A DNA stretch of 36,886 nucleotides from positions 1 through 36,886 of the forward strand of contig PMSX01000101.1 in assembly GCA_003167495.1 (NCBI GenBank), read 5' to 3'. The DNA is from Bryobacterales bacterium. GTDB lineage: Bacteria; Acidobacteriota; Terriglobia; Bryobacterales; Bryobacteraceae. The notes beneath the pieces are model-generated. The model was not told the origin of the DNA and did no database searches. It was given only the letters and a program-made list of their open reading frames with translations. Made by a program: the position numbers and the translations under genes. Of this stretch, positions 18,074 through 26,200 are shown piece by piece. Every line of letters starts with the position of its first letter. Within the stretch, counting starts at the first letter, position 1.

Positions 18074-18621
18074 AACGCTATTACATAACTGACCGCAAGG
18101 CCGTTGGCGGCTTCCGTCCCTTGCTCGACGTCATTCGCGATCAAATGCAACTCGGCGTTGATTTTATTCAAATTCGCGAGAAGGATTTAGCCGCCCGCGA
18201 ACTCTTTCAATTCACCTTGGCCGTGATCGAAGCCAGAGCGCGAGAGAGCAACATGCATGCGCATCCGAAAATCCTGATCAACACCCGCGCCGATGTGGCC
18301 AAGGCCACCGGTGCCGACGGCGTGCACTTTCCCTCCACTGCACCGCGCGAAACTTTGCCTGGGCTGTTAGTGGGACGTTCCTGCCACACCATCGACGAAG
18401 TACGCACCGCCAAAGCCGACTTCGTCACCTTCGGCCCCGTGTTCCCTTCTCCCGGCAAGGGCCCAGTTACCGGTTTGGATTTGCTCACCGAAGCCTGCCG
18501 CTGGGGCAAGTCCGTTTTCGCGCTCGGCGGCATCACCTGGGAAAACGCGGCCGATTGCATGAAAGCGGGCGCTACCGGAATCGCCGGCATTCGCCTTTTT
18601 CAACAGCCCGACTTGGATTGA
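18070..18621 (+). CDS. thiE: ThiE/TenI-like thiamine-phosphate synthase family protein
   Basis: A 183-residue TIM-barrel protein of the thiamine monophosphate synthase/TenI superfamily. ThiE joins HMP-PP and the thiazole phosphate to give thiamine phosphate; TenI only aromatises the thiazole. Family motifs: YYITDR at 4-9, IQIREKDL at 33-40, ILINTRADVA at 68-77, GADGVHFPS at 81-89, FGPVFPSPGKG at 121-131 and ALGGI at 151-155. The usual ThiE pattern GxxxxTxTK after the GPVF strand is modified here (PSPGKG), and the barrel is somewhat short, so TenI-like activity is an open alternative. It starts with GTG overlapping the modC stop (GTGA). No other thiamine gene and no TPP riboswitch is nearby. 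Confidence 0.78.
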   Translation: MKRYYITDRKAVGGFRPLLDVIRDQMQLGVDFIQIREKDLAARELFQFTLAVIEARARESNMHAHPKILINTRADVAKATGADGVHFPSTAPRETLPGLLVGRSCHTIDEVRTAKADFVTFGPVFPSPGKGPVTGLDLLTEACRWGKSVFALGGITWENAADCMKAGATGIAGIRLFQQPDLD

Positions 18622-18633
18622 ACCGGCGCATCG

Positions 18634-19674
18634 TTACTGGCTCGGCCCGCTAATCCGCATCAGCGGCTCCTCCGTCTTCTTCTCATGCAGCTTCTGCACA
18701 ATCGCAAACTCTTTGTCGGCTTCCGCGTTCCGTCCTAATTCCTTCAACAGCCGCGCCAGCCGGTAGTGCGCATCATAACTGCTTGCGTCAACGCGAATCG
18801 CCTCCCGAAACTCCGAAATCGCCTCTGCATTGCGCTTGTTTTGCTGATACAGAATCGCCAAATCTAGATGCGCCAGATGCGAATTCTTCTGTTCCTCCAG
18901 CGAGCGCTTCAACGAAGCCATCGCCTCCGCCACGTTGCCCGCCTTCATTTGCACATCACCCAAGTACGCGAGCGCCAGCGCTTGTTTAGGATTGGTCTTC
19001 AGTTCGAGATTGAATTCGCGTCCGGCCTCGTCATAGCGCTTTTGCTTCCAGTACAGATATCCCAAACCGAAATGCACATCGGGTTGAGCGGGAGCGTTTT
19101 TTGCCGCGATCTCGTACTCTTTGATCGCCTCATCTGTGTGGTTCTGCGAATCGAGCGCCTCGCCCATGAGCCGATGCACTGCCGGCGAATCCGGGTCTCG
19201 CTGCAACAATTCCCGAAAAAGGGCCATCCCAGCATCGGCGTCGCCCGACCAGACATAGCACTTGGCCAGCAAGTACACCAGCTCGGACTTTTCAGGCTGT
19301 GCGTCGGCCAGGGGCTTGAGCCGCACCGCTGCTTCTTTATATTTCCCCAGCCCGAAATAGCTCATACCGACGAGCGTTGTCACGCGGTCGCTCGGCGCTT
19401 CTTTTTCAAACGCGGCAAGGGCCTGCCGGAAGTCGCCCAATTTAAACCAAGCGAGACCAATATTCAAGTTGAGGTTCGGCAGAGTCGGATCGATCGCCGC
19501 CGCGCGTTTGTAAGCTTGCACGGCCTCCCGATATTTGCCACTTTGCGCGAGAGTGACACCCAGGTTGGCCTGCTGGATCGCTGCCGCCTCGCGTTGCTGT
19601 GGCTGTTGGCGGCCCAGCGCCAGTGAACAAAAAATCACCGTACAAAGCGCCGCACCTCGCAGAAACCGTTTCAT
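18634..19674 (-). CDS. TPR-repeat protein with signal peptide
   Basis: A 346-residue protein with an N-terminal signal (RGAALCTVIFCSLALG) followed by at least eight tetratricopeptide repeats, for example NLGVTLAQSGKYREAVQAYK, NIGLAWFKLGDFRQALAAFE, GLGYLYWKQKRYDEAGREFN and HYRLARLLKELGRNAEADKE. TPRs build a superhelix for protein binding; no catalytic domain is present, so it should be an exported scaffold or assembly factor. It converges on the thiE-like gene with only 12 bases between the stop codons. Its ATG overlaps the TGA of a peroxiredoxin remnant (ATGA), suggesting the two were once translated together. Confidence 0.85.
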   Translation of the reverse strand: MKRFLRGAALCTVIFCSLALGRQQPQQREAAAIQQANLGVTLAQSGKYREAVQAYKRAAAIDPTLPNLNLNIGLAWFKLGDFRQALAAFEKEAPSDRVTTLVGMSYFGLGKYKEAAVRLKPLADAQPEKSELVYLLAKCYVWSGDADAGMALFRELLQRDPDSPAVHRLMGEALDSQNHTDEAIKEYEIAAKNAPAQPDVHFGLGYLYWKQKRYDEAGREFNLELKTNPKQALALAYLGDVQMKAGNVAEAMASLKRSLEEQKNSHLAHLDLAILYQQNKRNAEAISEFREAIRVDASSYDAHYRLARLLKELGRNAEADKEFAIVQKLHEKKTEEPLMRISGPSQ

Positions 19675-19823
19675 GCGCTGCTACTATCGATTTTTCCCTC
19701 TTTGTCGATCACAAACGTCAACCGGTTCGCGATTCCCTTCTTCCGTAGATAAATGCCGTACGCCTGCGTCATCGCATGAATCTGCTTGATCGTTCTGACG
19801 TTATCACAATGAGCGCTTAAGGC
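19671..19823 (-). pseudogene. Remnant of an AhpC/TSA (peroxiredoxin) gene
   Basis: On the minus strand, 50 open codons end in TGA at 19671-19673, overlapping the ATG of the TPR gene. The translation contains QAYGIYLRKKGIANRLTFVI followed by DKEGKI, which is the characteristic late part of peroxiredoxins (the ...YGv..kGiA.R.TFVIDk.GkI... strand-helix-strand). The N-terminal two thirds, including the peroxidatic Cys region, are missing: an in-frame TGA at 19824-19826 closes the frame, and upstream of it is unrelated sequence leading into ovoA on the other strand. The C-terminus is also shorter than usual. I infer a gene truncated when the ovoA block was joined here. Confidence 0.6.
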
Positions 19824-19893
19824 TCACCGACAATTTCCGTAGAGACATTCGTTGAAAGAATACGACTTACAGTTGGATGGCAACGATGCGCGC

Positions 19894-22185
19894 ATGAACA
19901 TACTCCACCCCATTTCGTGGACCGGTCGGCCTCCGTTGCGGGGTGCCTGTCCGGGCGTGGATTCGGTCGGCCACATCCATGCGCTTTCGCCCCCCAATCT
20001 GCAAGTCGGCTTGCGCAAGGTTCTTCTCGATTACTTCGACAACGCGTGGACGCTGACCGAGGTTCTCTTCAGCGCTCTGCGTAACGATGAGGCGTTCTAC
20101 CGGCAGCCTTCCCACCGTCTACGCCATCCCATCATTTTTTATTACGGGCATACAGCGCTGTTATATGTAAACAAGCTCCGGTTGGCCGGGCTTCTTTCGA
20201 CTCCACTCCACTTCGAACACGAACGCCTCTTCGAGGTTGGCGTTGACGAGATGTCATGGGATGATCTTTCCCAGCAAAGGAGCGATTGGCCGTCGGTTGA
20301 GGCAGTCACGCAATACCGGGCCCGCGTCTACGCGCTGGTTCGCGGGATCATCGAGTCTTCTCCGGATCTCGATCGACCCCCAGCCCTGCCGCAGTCCGGG
20401 CCCGCATGGGCGCTCCTCCTCGCGATCGAACACGAACGGATTCACCTCGAGACGTCGTCAGTCCTGATTCGAGAACTGCCGGAAGAGCTGGTTGATGTGC
20501 CACCGGAGTGGCCCGGATATCCTCCACTTGTCAACGAGCCTCTGGCCACGCCGGCTACCGGCGCTTCCTTCCCGGCCAACCTTTTGCTTGAGGTGCCACC
20601 AGGTGAGGTGCGGATAGGAAAGCCGACGGACTACCCGTCGTTCGGCTGGGACAACGAGTACGGCGCCCGCACCATCACCGTGCCCCGCTTTCTCGCCAGC
20701 CGCTCACTGATTTCGAACGGGGAATATTGGTCGTTCATCGTCGCGGGCGGATACAGCGAACGCCGCTATTGGTCTACCGAAGGTTGGCAGTGGCGGACTT
20801 TCCGAAACGCCAGGTGGCCCGCATTCTGGGTGCCGGACAGCCCGGTGGGCATTCATCATTACAGGCTCCGCCTCTGCTTCGAGACCGTTCCGATGCAATG
20901 GTCATGGCCCGCAATCGTGAACTTTCATGAGGCGAAGGCCTTCTGTTCGTGGAGGAGTGAGCGTGAGCCGGCTTCCGCTCCCTACCGTCTTCTGACGGAG
21001 GCGGAGCATCACCGGCTGCGCGATTGGCCGGTGGACGCTCCGAATCGAAGCCTTGTTTACGGATCGGAAGGCCCGGTCGATGCGTCCTCATCCGGGCCGG
21101 ACGGATTCTGTGACGTGTTCGGCAACGCCTGGCAGTGGTGCGAAGATCATTTCGCTGCACTCCCCGGCTTCGCCATTGATCCTCTTTACGAAGACTTCAG
21201 CGTTCCGTGCTTTGACGGGAAGCACAACCTGATCATGGGTGGTTCTTTTGCCAGTACCGGCGGTGAGACCAGCCCCTGGGCGCGATTCCACTTCCGCCGT
21301 CATTTCTTTCAACACGCCGGGTTCCGTCTGGTGCAGTCTGTGGGTTCCATGGACAAACCGGAAACCACCTGCCAGGACGCGCCTCCGCCACACGTCGGAT
21401 CCGGCCCATGTTGCTCGTGGGAAAAGCGCGCCCCGGAGCCCAATCGATATGAATCGCAGGACAGTCTAAATCAGTACTTACTGCTGCACTTCGGAACCCG
21501 TGATGAGACTTCCCGCTATCCGTTGCCGTCCCACAACTGTCTCGACTTTCCGCGGCGCTGCGCAACCTTGCTTCGCGAAGCGGCGCAGCGGTATAGCGTT
21601 CCGGCTGAGCGCGCACTCGACCTCGGTTGCGCGGTTGGCGGCGCGACATTCGAACTTGCCCGTGACTTCCGAGATGTGCATGGGATCGACTTAAGTGCGC
21701 AGTTCATAGCCACGGCAAACGTCCTGCGCGAGCGTGGGCGAGTCGATTATGCCGTCCGAGAGGAAGGTGATGTGCGGTCGCCTCTGGTGGCGGTCGTCGA
21801 TCCGAGCATCGACCGAAGCCGCGTCCGATTCGGGATTGCCGACGCCTGCGCGCTGCCTCAGGGGTTAGGCCTGTTCAATGTGGTGCTCATGGCCAACCTG
21901 CTTTGCCGGCTCCCGGATCCCAAGGCGTGTCTCGCGCGGCTCGGTGGGCCGCTCGGCCTCGTCGCACCCGGTGGATTGGTGCTCATTGCCTCTCCCTACT
22001 CCTGGATGACCGACTACACGCCACGACCGGCGTGGCTGGGAGCGGACTCGGCCAGTGCTCTACAGTCTATCCTCGACGCGGAGTTTCAGCTGCTGCGGCA
22101 GAGCGATGAGCCGCTTCTCATCCGTGAACACTCGCGCAAGTTCGAATACATTATTAGCCACGCCACGCTCTGGCGCCGGCGCTGA
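19894..22185 (+). CDS. ovoA: OvoA-type 5-histidylcysteine sulfoxide synthase with fused N-methyltransferase (ovothiol biosynthesis)
   Basis: A 763-residue mononuclear non-haem iron enzyme that couples cysteine and histidine with O2 to 5-histidylcysteine sulfoxide, the first step to the antioxidant ovothiol. In order: a DinB_2 domain (residues of about 35-200) with RHPIIFYYGHTA (one iron His) and EHERIHLE (the H-x3-H-x-E pair of ligands); the marker VDEMSWDDL; an FGE-sulfatase-like domain (about 225-485) with GWDNEYG, QWSWPAIVNFHEAKAF and DVFGNAWQWCED; then a class I SAM methyltransferase (from about 540) with ALDLGCAVGGATFELA. The C-terminal domain is what distinguishes OvoA, which methylates 4-mercaptohistidine, from most EgtB enzymes. 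A TTG at 19852 in the same frame would add 14 residues. OvoB, the PLP lyase of the next step, is not in the window. Confidence 0.88.
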   Translation: MNILHPISWTGRPPLRGACPGVDSVGHIHALSPPNLQVGLRKVLLDYFDNAWTLTEVLFSALRNDEAFYRQPSHRLRHPIIFYYGHTALLYVNKLRLAGLLSTPLHFEHERLFEVGVDEMSWDDLSQQRSDWPSVEAVTQYRARVYALVRGIIESSPDLDRPPALPQSGPAWALLLAIEHERIHLETSSVLIRELPEELVDVPPEWPGYPPLVNEPLATPATGASFPANLLLEVPPGEVRIGKPTDYPSFGWDNEYGARTITVPRFLASRSLISNGEYWSFIVAGGYSERRYWSTEGWQWRTFRNARWPAFWVPDSPVGIHHYRLRLCFETVPMQWSWPAIVNFHEAKAFCSWRSEREPASAPYRLLTEAEHHRLRDWPVDAPNRSLVYGSEGPVDASSSGPDGFCDVFGNAWQWCEDHFAALPGFAIDPLYEDFSVPCFDGKHNLIMGGSFASTGGETSPWARFHFRRHFFQHAGFRLVQSVGSMDKPETTCQDAPPPHVGSGPCCSWEKRAPEPNRYESQDSLNQYLLLHFGTRDETSRYPLPSHNCLDFPRRCATLLREAAQRYSVPAERALDLGCAVGGATFELARDFRDVHGIDLSAQFIATANVLRERGRVDYAVREEGDVRSPLVAVVDPSIDRSRVRFGIADACALPQGLGLFNVVLMANLLCRLPDPKACLARLGGPLGLVAPGGLVLIASPYSWMTDYTPRPAWLGADSASALQSILDAEFQLLRQSDEPLLIREHSRKFEYIISHATLWRRR

Positions 22186-22360
22186 GCCCGAAATATACGT
22201 CACGATGCAAGGGCCTGCGGCCTCATGGGCGCTAACTTAAGCGGCATTAGCTGGGATGCGTTTAGTAACAAGGGTGGATAAGTACCGGATTCCTCAGCCG
22301 AAGGGATTTACCGCCAGTTAAGTCAGGCCAACTGCCGGACGGCCGACAATTCAGAGACAA

Positions 22361-22909
22361 CTACCTGAGGCTGGGATCGAGCAATCGCGGATCTATACGG
22401 AACTCTCTTGGCGCTGACCATCCTCCCCGAAGAGTGTCGTCGTCGGGATCTATTAAGTAGTTCCATTCTTGAGGAACAACGGCGGAGGATATCTGCCGAA
22501 CAGGAAGTGGCGGAACCCAATAGGATTTCTCAATCTCTGGAGTTTCTTCCGGCCTATAGGCCTTGTGTGGAGCTGGTTTGCACCGTCGATTGCGAATCCA
22601 AATATCGCCTTCTTCTCGGGACAAGACTTCAGATTCAAAGATGGCTTTTCTTCTCTCGGGCGAACGCGGATCATTGATTTCCCACTGTTCAATCTGGTGC
22701 TCCGGGATCGCTATTTGAGAATATGAGTAGACCGGAAAGTTACTCGGGTTCCGAATATGTACCAGTATTTCAAGGCAAGCCAGCGATAGGGAAGACGCTG
22801 CATACAGAACCGCAGTACCAGGGTTATTCCACCGCCCTCCCCGCCTAAGTGCGCCAGTCGCATCCCATCGATCGTGCCGCGGAGAGAAAAGACCAAAGAC
22901 TGTAATCAA
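22361..22909 (-). CDS. RES-domain toxin (NAD+ phosphorylase/hydrolase family)
   Basis: A 182-residue toxin of a type II pair. RES toxins deplete cellular NAD+. The core RRGGRWNNPGTAVLYAASS carries R26 and Y36, and LACLEILVH holds E47; the R-10-Y-11-E spacing is that of the RES active site. SSAVVPQEWNYLIDPD and the ending REFRIDPRLL also match the family. Between GDIWIRN (101-107) and SSAVVP (141-146) it has some 20-30 residues more than typical RES proteins of about 150-160. The start is TTG 22909, overlapping the antitoxin TGA by four bases on the minus strand, so translation is coupled. The reading frame looks intact. It converges on ovoA, with 175 bases between the stop codons. Confidence 0.82.
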   Translation of the reverse strand: MITVFGLFSPRHDRWDATGALRRGGRWNNPGTAVLYAASSLSLACLEILVHIRNPSNFPVYSYSQIAIPEHQIEQWEINDPRSPERRKAIFESEVLSREEGDIWIRNRRCKPAPHKAYRPEETPEIEKSYWVPPLPVRQISSAVVPQEWNYLIDPDDDTLRGGWSAPREFRIDPRLLDPSLR

Positions 22910-23106
22910 CTAAAAACGCCGTAGTCGATTCGATCGAGGACGGCCGCAACCGCCTCGGTGTGGGTATCTTCTTCCAAGACTTCCTCAGGGGTTCGATCAG
23001 CCAACTCTGAAAGCCTGGTATGGAACCATCTATCCGCCTTGATTTCCGAACCAAAAACCTCCACTGCGCGAGCCCACAGTGCCTCACATCTGAGCCGGAT
23101 ATCCAT
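22906..23106 (-). CDS. Short DUF2384 (MbcA/ParS/Xre C-terminal) antitoxin
   Basis: A 66-residue protein that corresponds only to the toxin-binding DUF2384 domain of RES antitoxins: a helical start, EVFGSEIKADRWFHTR, a TPEEVL segment and the family's near-invariant end RIDYGVFS. Xre-type antitoxins normally add an N-terminal HTH that binds the operator; no such domain is present in this frame, and the frame is not continued by another one upstream. It should mask the RES active site through its C-terminus. The start is ATG 23106; a -10-like TATACT (minus strand, at 23113-23118) ends only six bases before it, so the mRNA may be leaderless. It lies 99 bases downstream of the NRPS stop. Confidence 0.8.
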   Translation of the reverse strand: MDIRLRCEALWARAVEVFGSEIKADRWFHTRLSELADRTPEEVLEEDTHTEAVAAVLDRIDYGVFS

Positions 23107-23112
23107 GTATCG

Positions 23113-23118
23113 AGTATA
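23113..23118 (-). promoter_or_regulatory. -10-like TATACT immediately before the antitoxin ATG
   Basis: Read on the minus strand, TATACT is separated by six bases from the antitoxin start codon. Transcription would begin at or next to the A of the ATG. No -35 consensus is visible, and no Shine-Dalgarno is present. Confidence 0.35.
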
Positions 23119-23205
23119 GTCCCGATCAGATGCTCCCCGCCTCGAGCTGAGCCGCGACGGTAACGGCAGGTCCGCAACGAGGGTCCACTTCTATGTCACG
23201 CATCC

Positions 23206-26200
23206 TTACCCATCCAACCCGTCTGTTCCCGTGTGCGCCTTCCGCGAGTAACGATCATAGCGACCGGCCAGCGCCGTTGCGAGCGCTGCGAGACCTTCGC
23301 TGAAGATAGAGACGTGTGTCCCCTGCAAAGAGTGAACGTCAATCGGCTTGCGCAACAGATATTTCCAGCCGAACTTCAGCGGAGGCGCCGGACCCGTGGC
23401 TAAAAAGAGAGTGGCGTCGCCCGAAAAAGGCCGGGGCACAAGCCGTGCCATCGATTCGTCGAAAGAGTTCGGAGCACTCACGTTGGTCAGAGTGAACCAC
23501 CGGAGCCCGCGCAGAATAGCCTGGGCCAACTCTGCCCGAGCCTGAGGGTGTCGCCGGCCCGCGAGCGTGCATCTGACCACCAAGCCGAGGCGTTTTCTGT
23601 TACGCAGTGCGGCACCGCAGATTTCCATAACCCACCTCTGGGGTGCGGGAAGGTTCTGGGGATAGCTGTCGATGAGAAACAGCCGTACGGCCTCGTCACT
23701 CTGCTCATTCAATTGACAGGCCATCTCATGGGCGAGCACTCCGCCACGAGAATATCCTGCAACGAAATACGGTCCTCGCGGTCGGAACGTCCGAATCTCC
23801 CTCACGTAGTCGGCCAGGATCTGGTCGAAAGTCCTGCCGCCAGCGGTTTCAGTGTCGCCTTGCAAACCGTACACGGGAATGCGGGCTGGCAGTTGGCGGA
23901 CGAGCGGCAACCAATGGAAGAGTCCGCCCGCCACTCCATGAACGAGAAATAGCGGGATTGCGTCGCCATCGTTTGCGCCCCGGAGGGGAACCAGGTGGCG
24001 GAAATTGGGTACCGTCTCGCGGCGGCTGAGACACTCCGCCAACGCCCGTGGGGTGCGTGCCTGAAACAGCAAACGGAGCGGAATCGCGATTCCGAAGCCG
24101 GCCTCCATCTCTATAACCACGCGCAGTGCCAGAAGCGAGTCGCCGCCGATGGCAAAGAAGTCGCTTTGCGCCGTGACCGGCACTCCCCCCAGCAGGTTCT
24201 CCCATATAGCCACAATCGTTCCTTCAATGTGTGCATCGAGCGCAGACTCTGCCCGCGCTGCCGGCATCACTTGGCGAGAATTCCGGACGAGGGCCACCCG
24301 GTCGATCTTGCCTTGAACTGTTAGGGGCAAAGCGGAGTGCCTTACCCAGCGGGTCGGGACCTGATATTCAGGCAAGACGCCCCGAGACGCCTGAAGCAAT
24401 GCGCTTTCATCGGTGAACGTGCCTGGCTCCGCCACGTAATGGGCGATGACGCAGGGGTGTAAGGGCTCCGAGCGATCAACCTCGACAACAAGCTGCGAGA
24501 CGCTTGGCAAAGTGGCGAGCTGTCGCTCAATCGCGTCCAGCTCGATACGAAAACCGCGGATCTTGACCTGGCGGTCGCGACGTCCACAAAAGGCCAACGC
24601 GCCCTCTTCGTTCCAGAAGCCGTAGTCGCCAGTGCGATAAAGGACCACCTGCCCCTCCGGGTGATTTACAGCCCAGCTTGCCCGGTTTTCGCCGTCCGCA
24701 AGGTAACCGAGAAAGAGCCCGTCGCCTCCAAGACAGATTTCGCCGATACAGCCCGGAGGGAGCTGGTCGCCATTGGGTCCGAGCACCCGCACTTCGGTGC
24801 CGCGAATCGGAGTCCCTAGAGGGATCGGCGTTCCCTCGGGATCGGCAAGCGAAATAGGGTGGCAGCAACTGAAGGTCGCGTTCTCCGTAGGGCCGTAACC
24901 GTTGATGAGCTTGAGATGTGGAAAGCGCCGCAGAACTTTCCGGGCCTTGACCGGGGAGATCACGTCGCCGCCAGTTATGAGGGTATGCACGCCCTCCAGC
25001 CACGGCTCCTCAATGTCCGCGAAGAGGTGGAACAATCCGGCGGTCAACCAGAGCGTGTTGATCCGCCCGCTCTCAATCAAGCGTCCTGTCTCGCTCAGCG
25101 ACAGCGCACGTTCTGGAGCGAATACAACAGTGCCCCCGTTTGCGAGCGGTCCCCAGATCTCGAGGGTGGAGGCATCAAAGGCGGCTGGCGCGAGTTGGAG
25201 TTGGATGGTTCCCGTGTCGAAGCGAGCAAACTCAGGCTCCTTCACGAGACGGACGATCGCCCGGTGGGGGATGAGGCACGCCTTCGGCTGACCCGTGGTA
25301 CCGGAGGTGAAAAACAAACAGGCCGTGTCGTCAGGTAACAGCGCCACGGGTTGCGGGACCGCCTCGCACGGTTGTAACAATTCGCGTGGCGTAACAGTTG
25401 ACGTAACAGCCGCGCCGCCTTCCAGGGTAGGCCCACCCACTGTAATCAAAAAGTCCAGTATCGCGCCGTCGGCCGCGAGCTCACCAGTTCCAAGCGACAC
25501 GTAACTGGCCCCGGCCCGCAGGATGCAAAGCAGTAACGCCGGGGTCTCAGCCGATCGCGCAACATTGCAGCCCACCCTGTGCCCGCGCCGGATGCCTCGT
25601 GTTTGCAGCGCGCACGCTACCCGGCCGGACGCCGCCCAGAGCTCGCTATAAGTAACCGTTCGGCCCGTGGTATCGCGCGCGGCGACCCCGCCCGGAGTTT
25701 CACGAACCCAGCGCTCCACGAGGTCCGGTAGAATCTCCCTAAAACCTGGCCGTGCCTGTTCGCGTCCGCTCCATTGCCCCAGTCGGTCGCGCATGTGCGC
25801 AGTCAGCAGAGGAACTTCGCCCAGTGGCGTAGCCGGGGCATCGAGTGCCTGCTCCAGCAACACCTGCCAGCTGTTCAGCAATATATTGATCTGCGCCGAG
25901 GTAACGGCCGCCGTACGGTACTCCACCAGCACCTCGAGTTCCTCCCCTACGGGAAAAACGAGAAAGGCAATGTCAACTTTCGCGGTGCCCGTGCCGACCC
26001 CGAAGCGCTGGCAGTCAGTGCCGCTCAGGCACAGACCGCGCCGATCCGGCTGGAGGGCGAAGAGTTGTCGGAACAGAGGTTGCCCGGTTTGCCCGACATG
26101 TTGCCCGAGATCGCTCGCTAGGTCCGCGCCTGGGTAGGCTTGGAGTTCAAAGATCGCGCTGACCGTGCTTTTGAGGTTCGCAACCAGCGTGTCGAAGCGC

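Noticed and set aside
22231..22251. Inverted repeat GCTAA-N11-TTAGC after ovoA, suspected insertion-sequence end
   Set aside because: Only one short copy exists, with no transposase, second end or target duplication.
22551..22562. Perfect 12-base palindrome GGCCTATAGGCC
   Set aside because: It lies inside the RES toxin coding sequence and has no partner or promoter context.
22845..23177. A longer minus-strand frame overlapping the antitoxin
   Set aside because: It is in another frame and has no DUF2384 or HTH features, while the 66-residue frame carries the conserved RIDYGVFS end.
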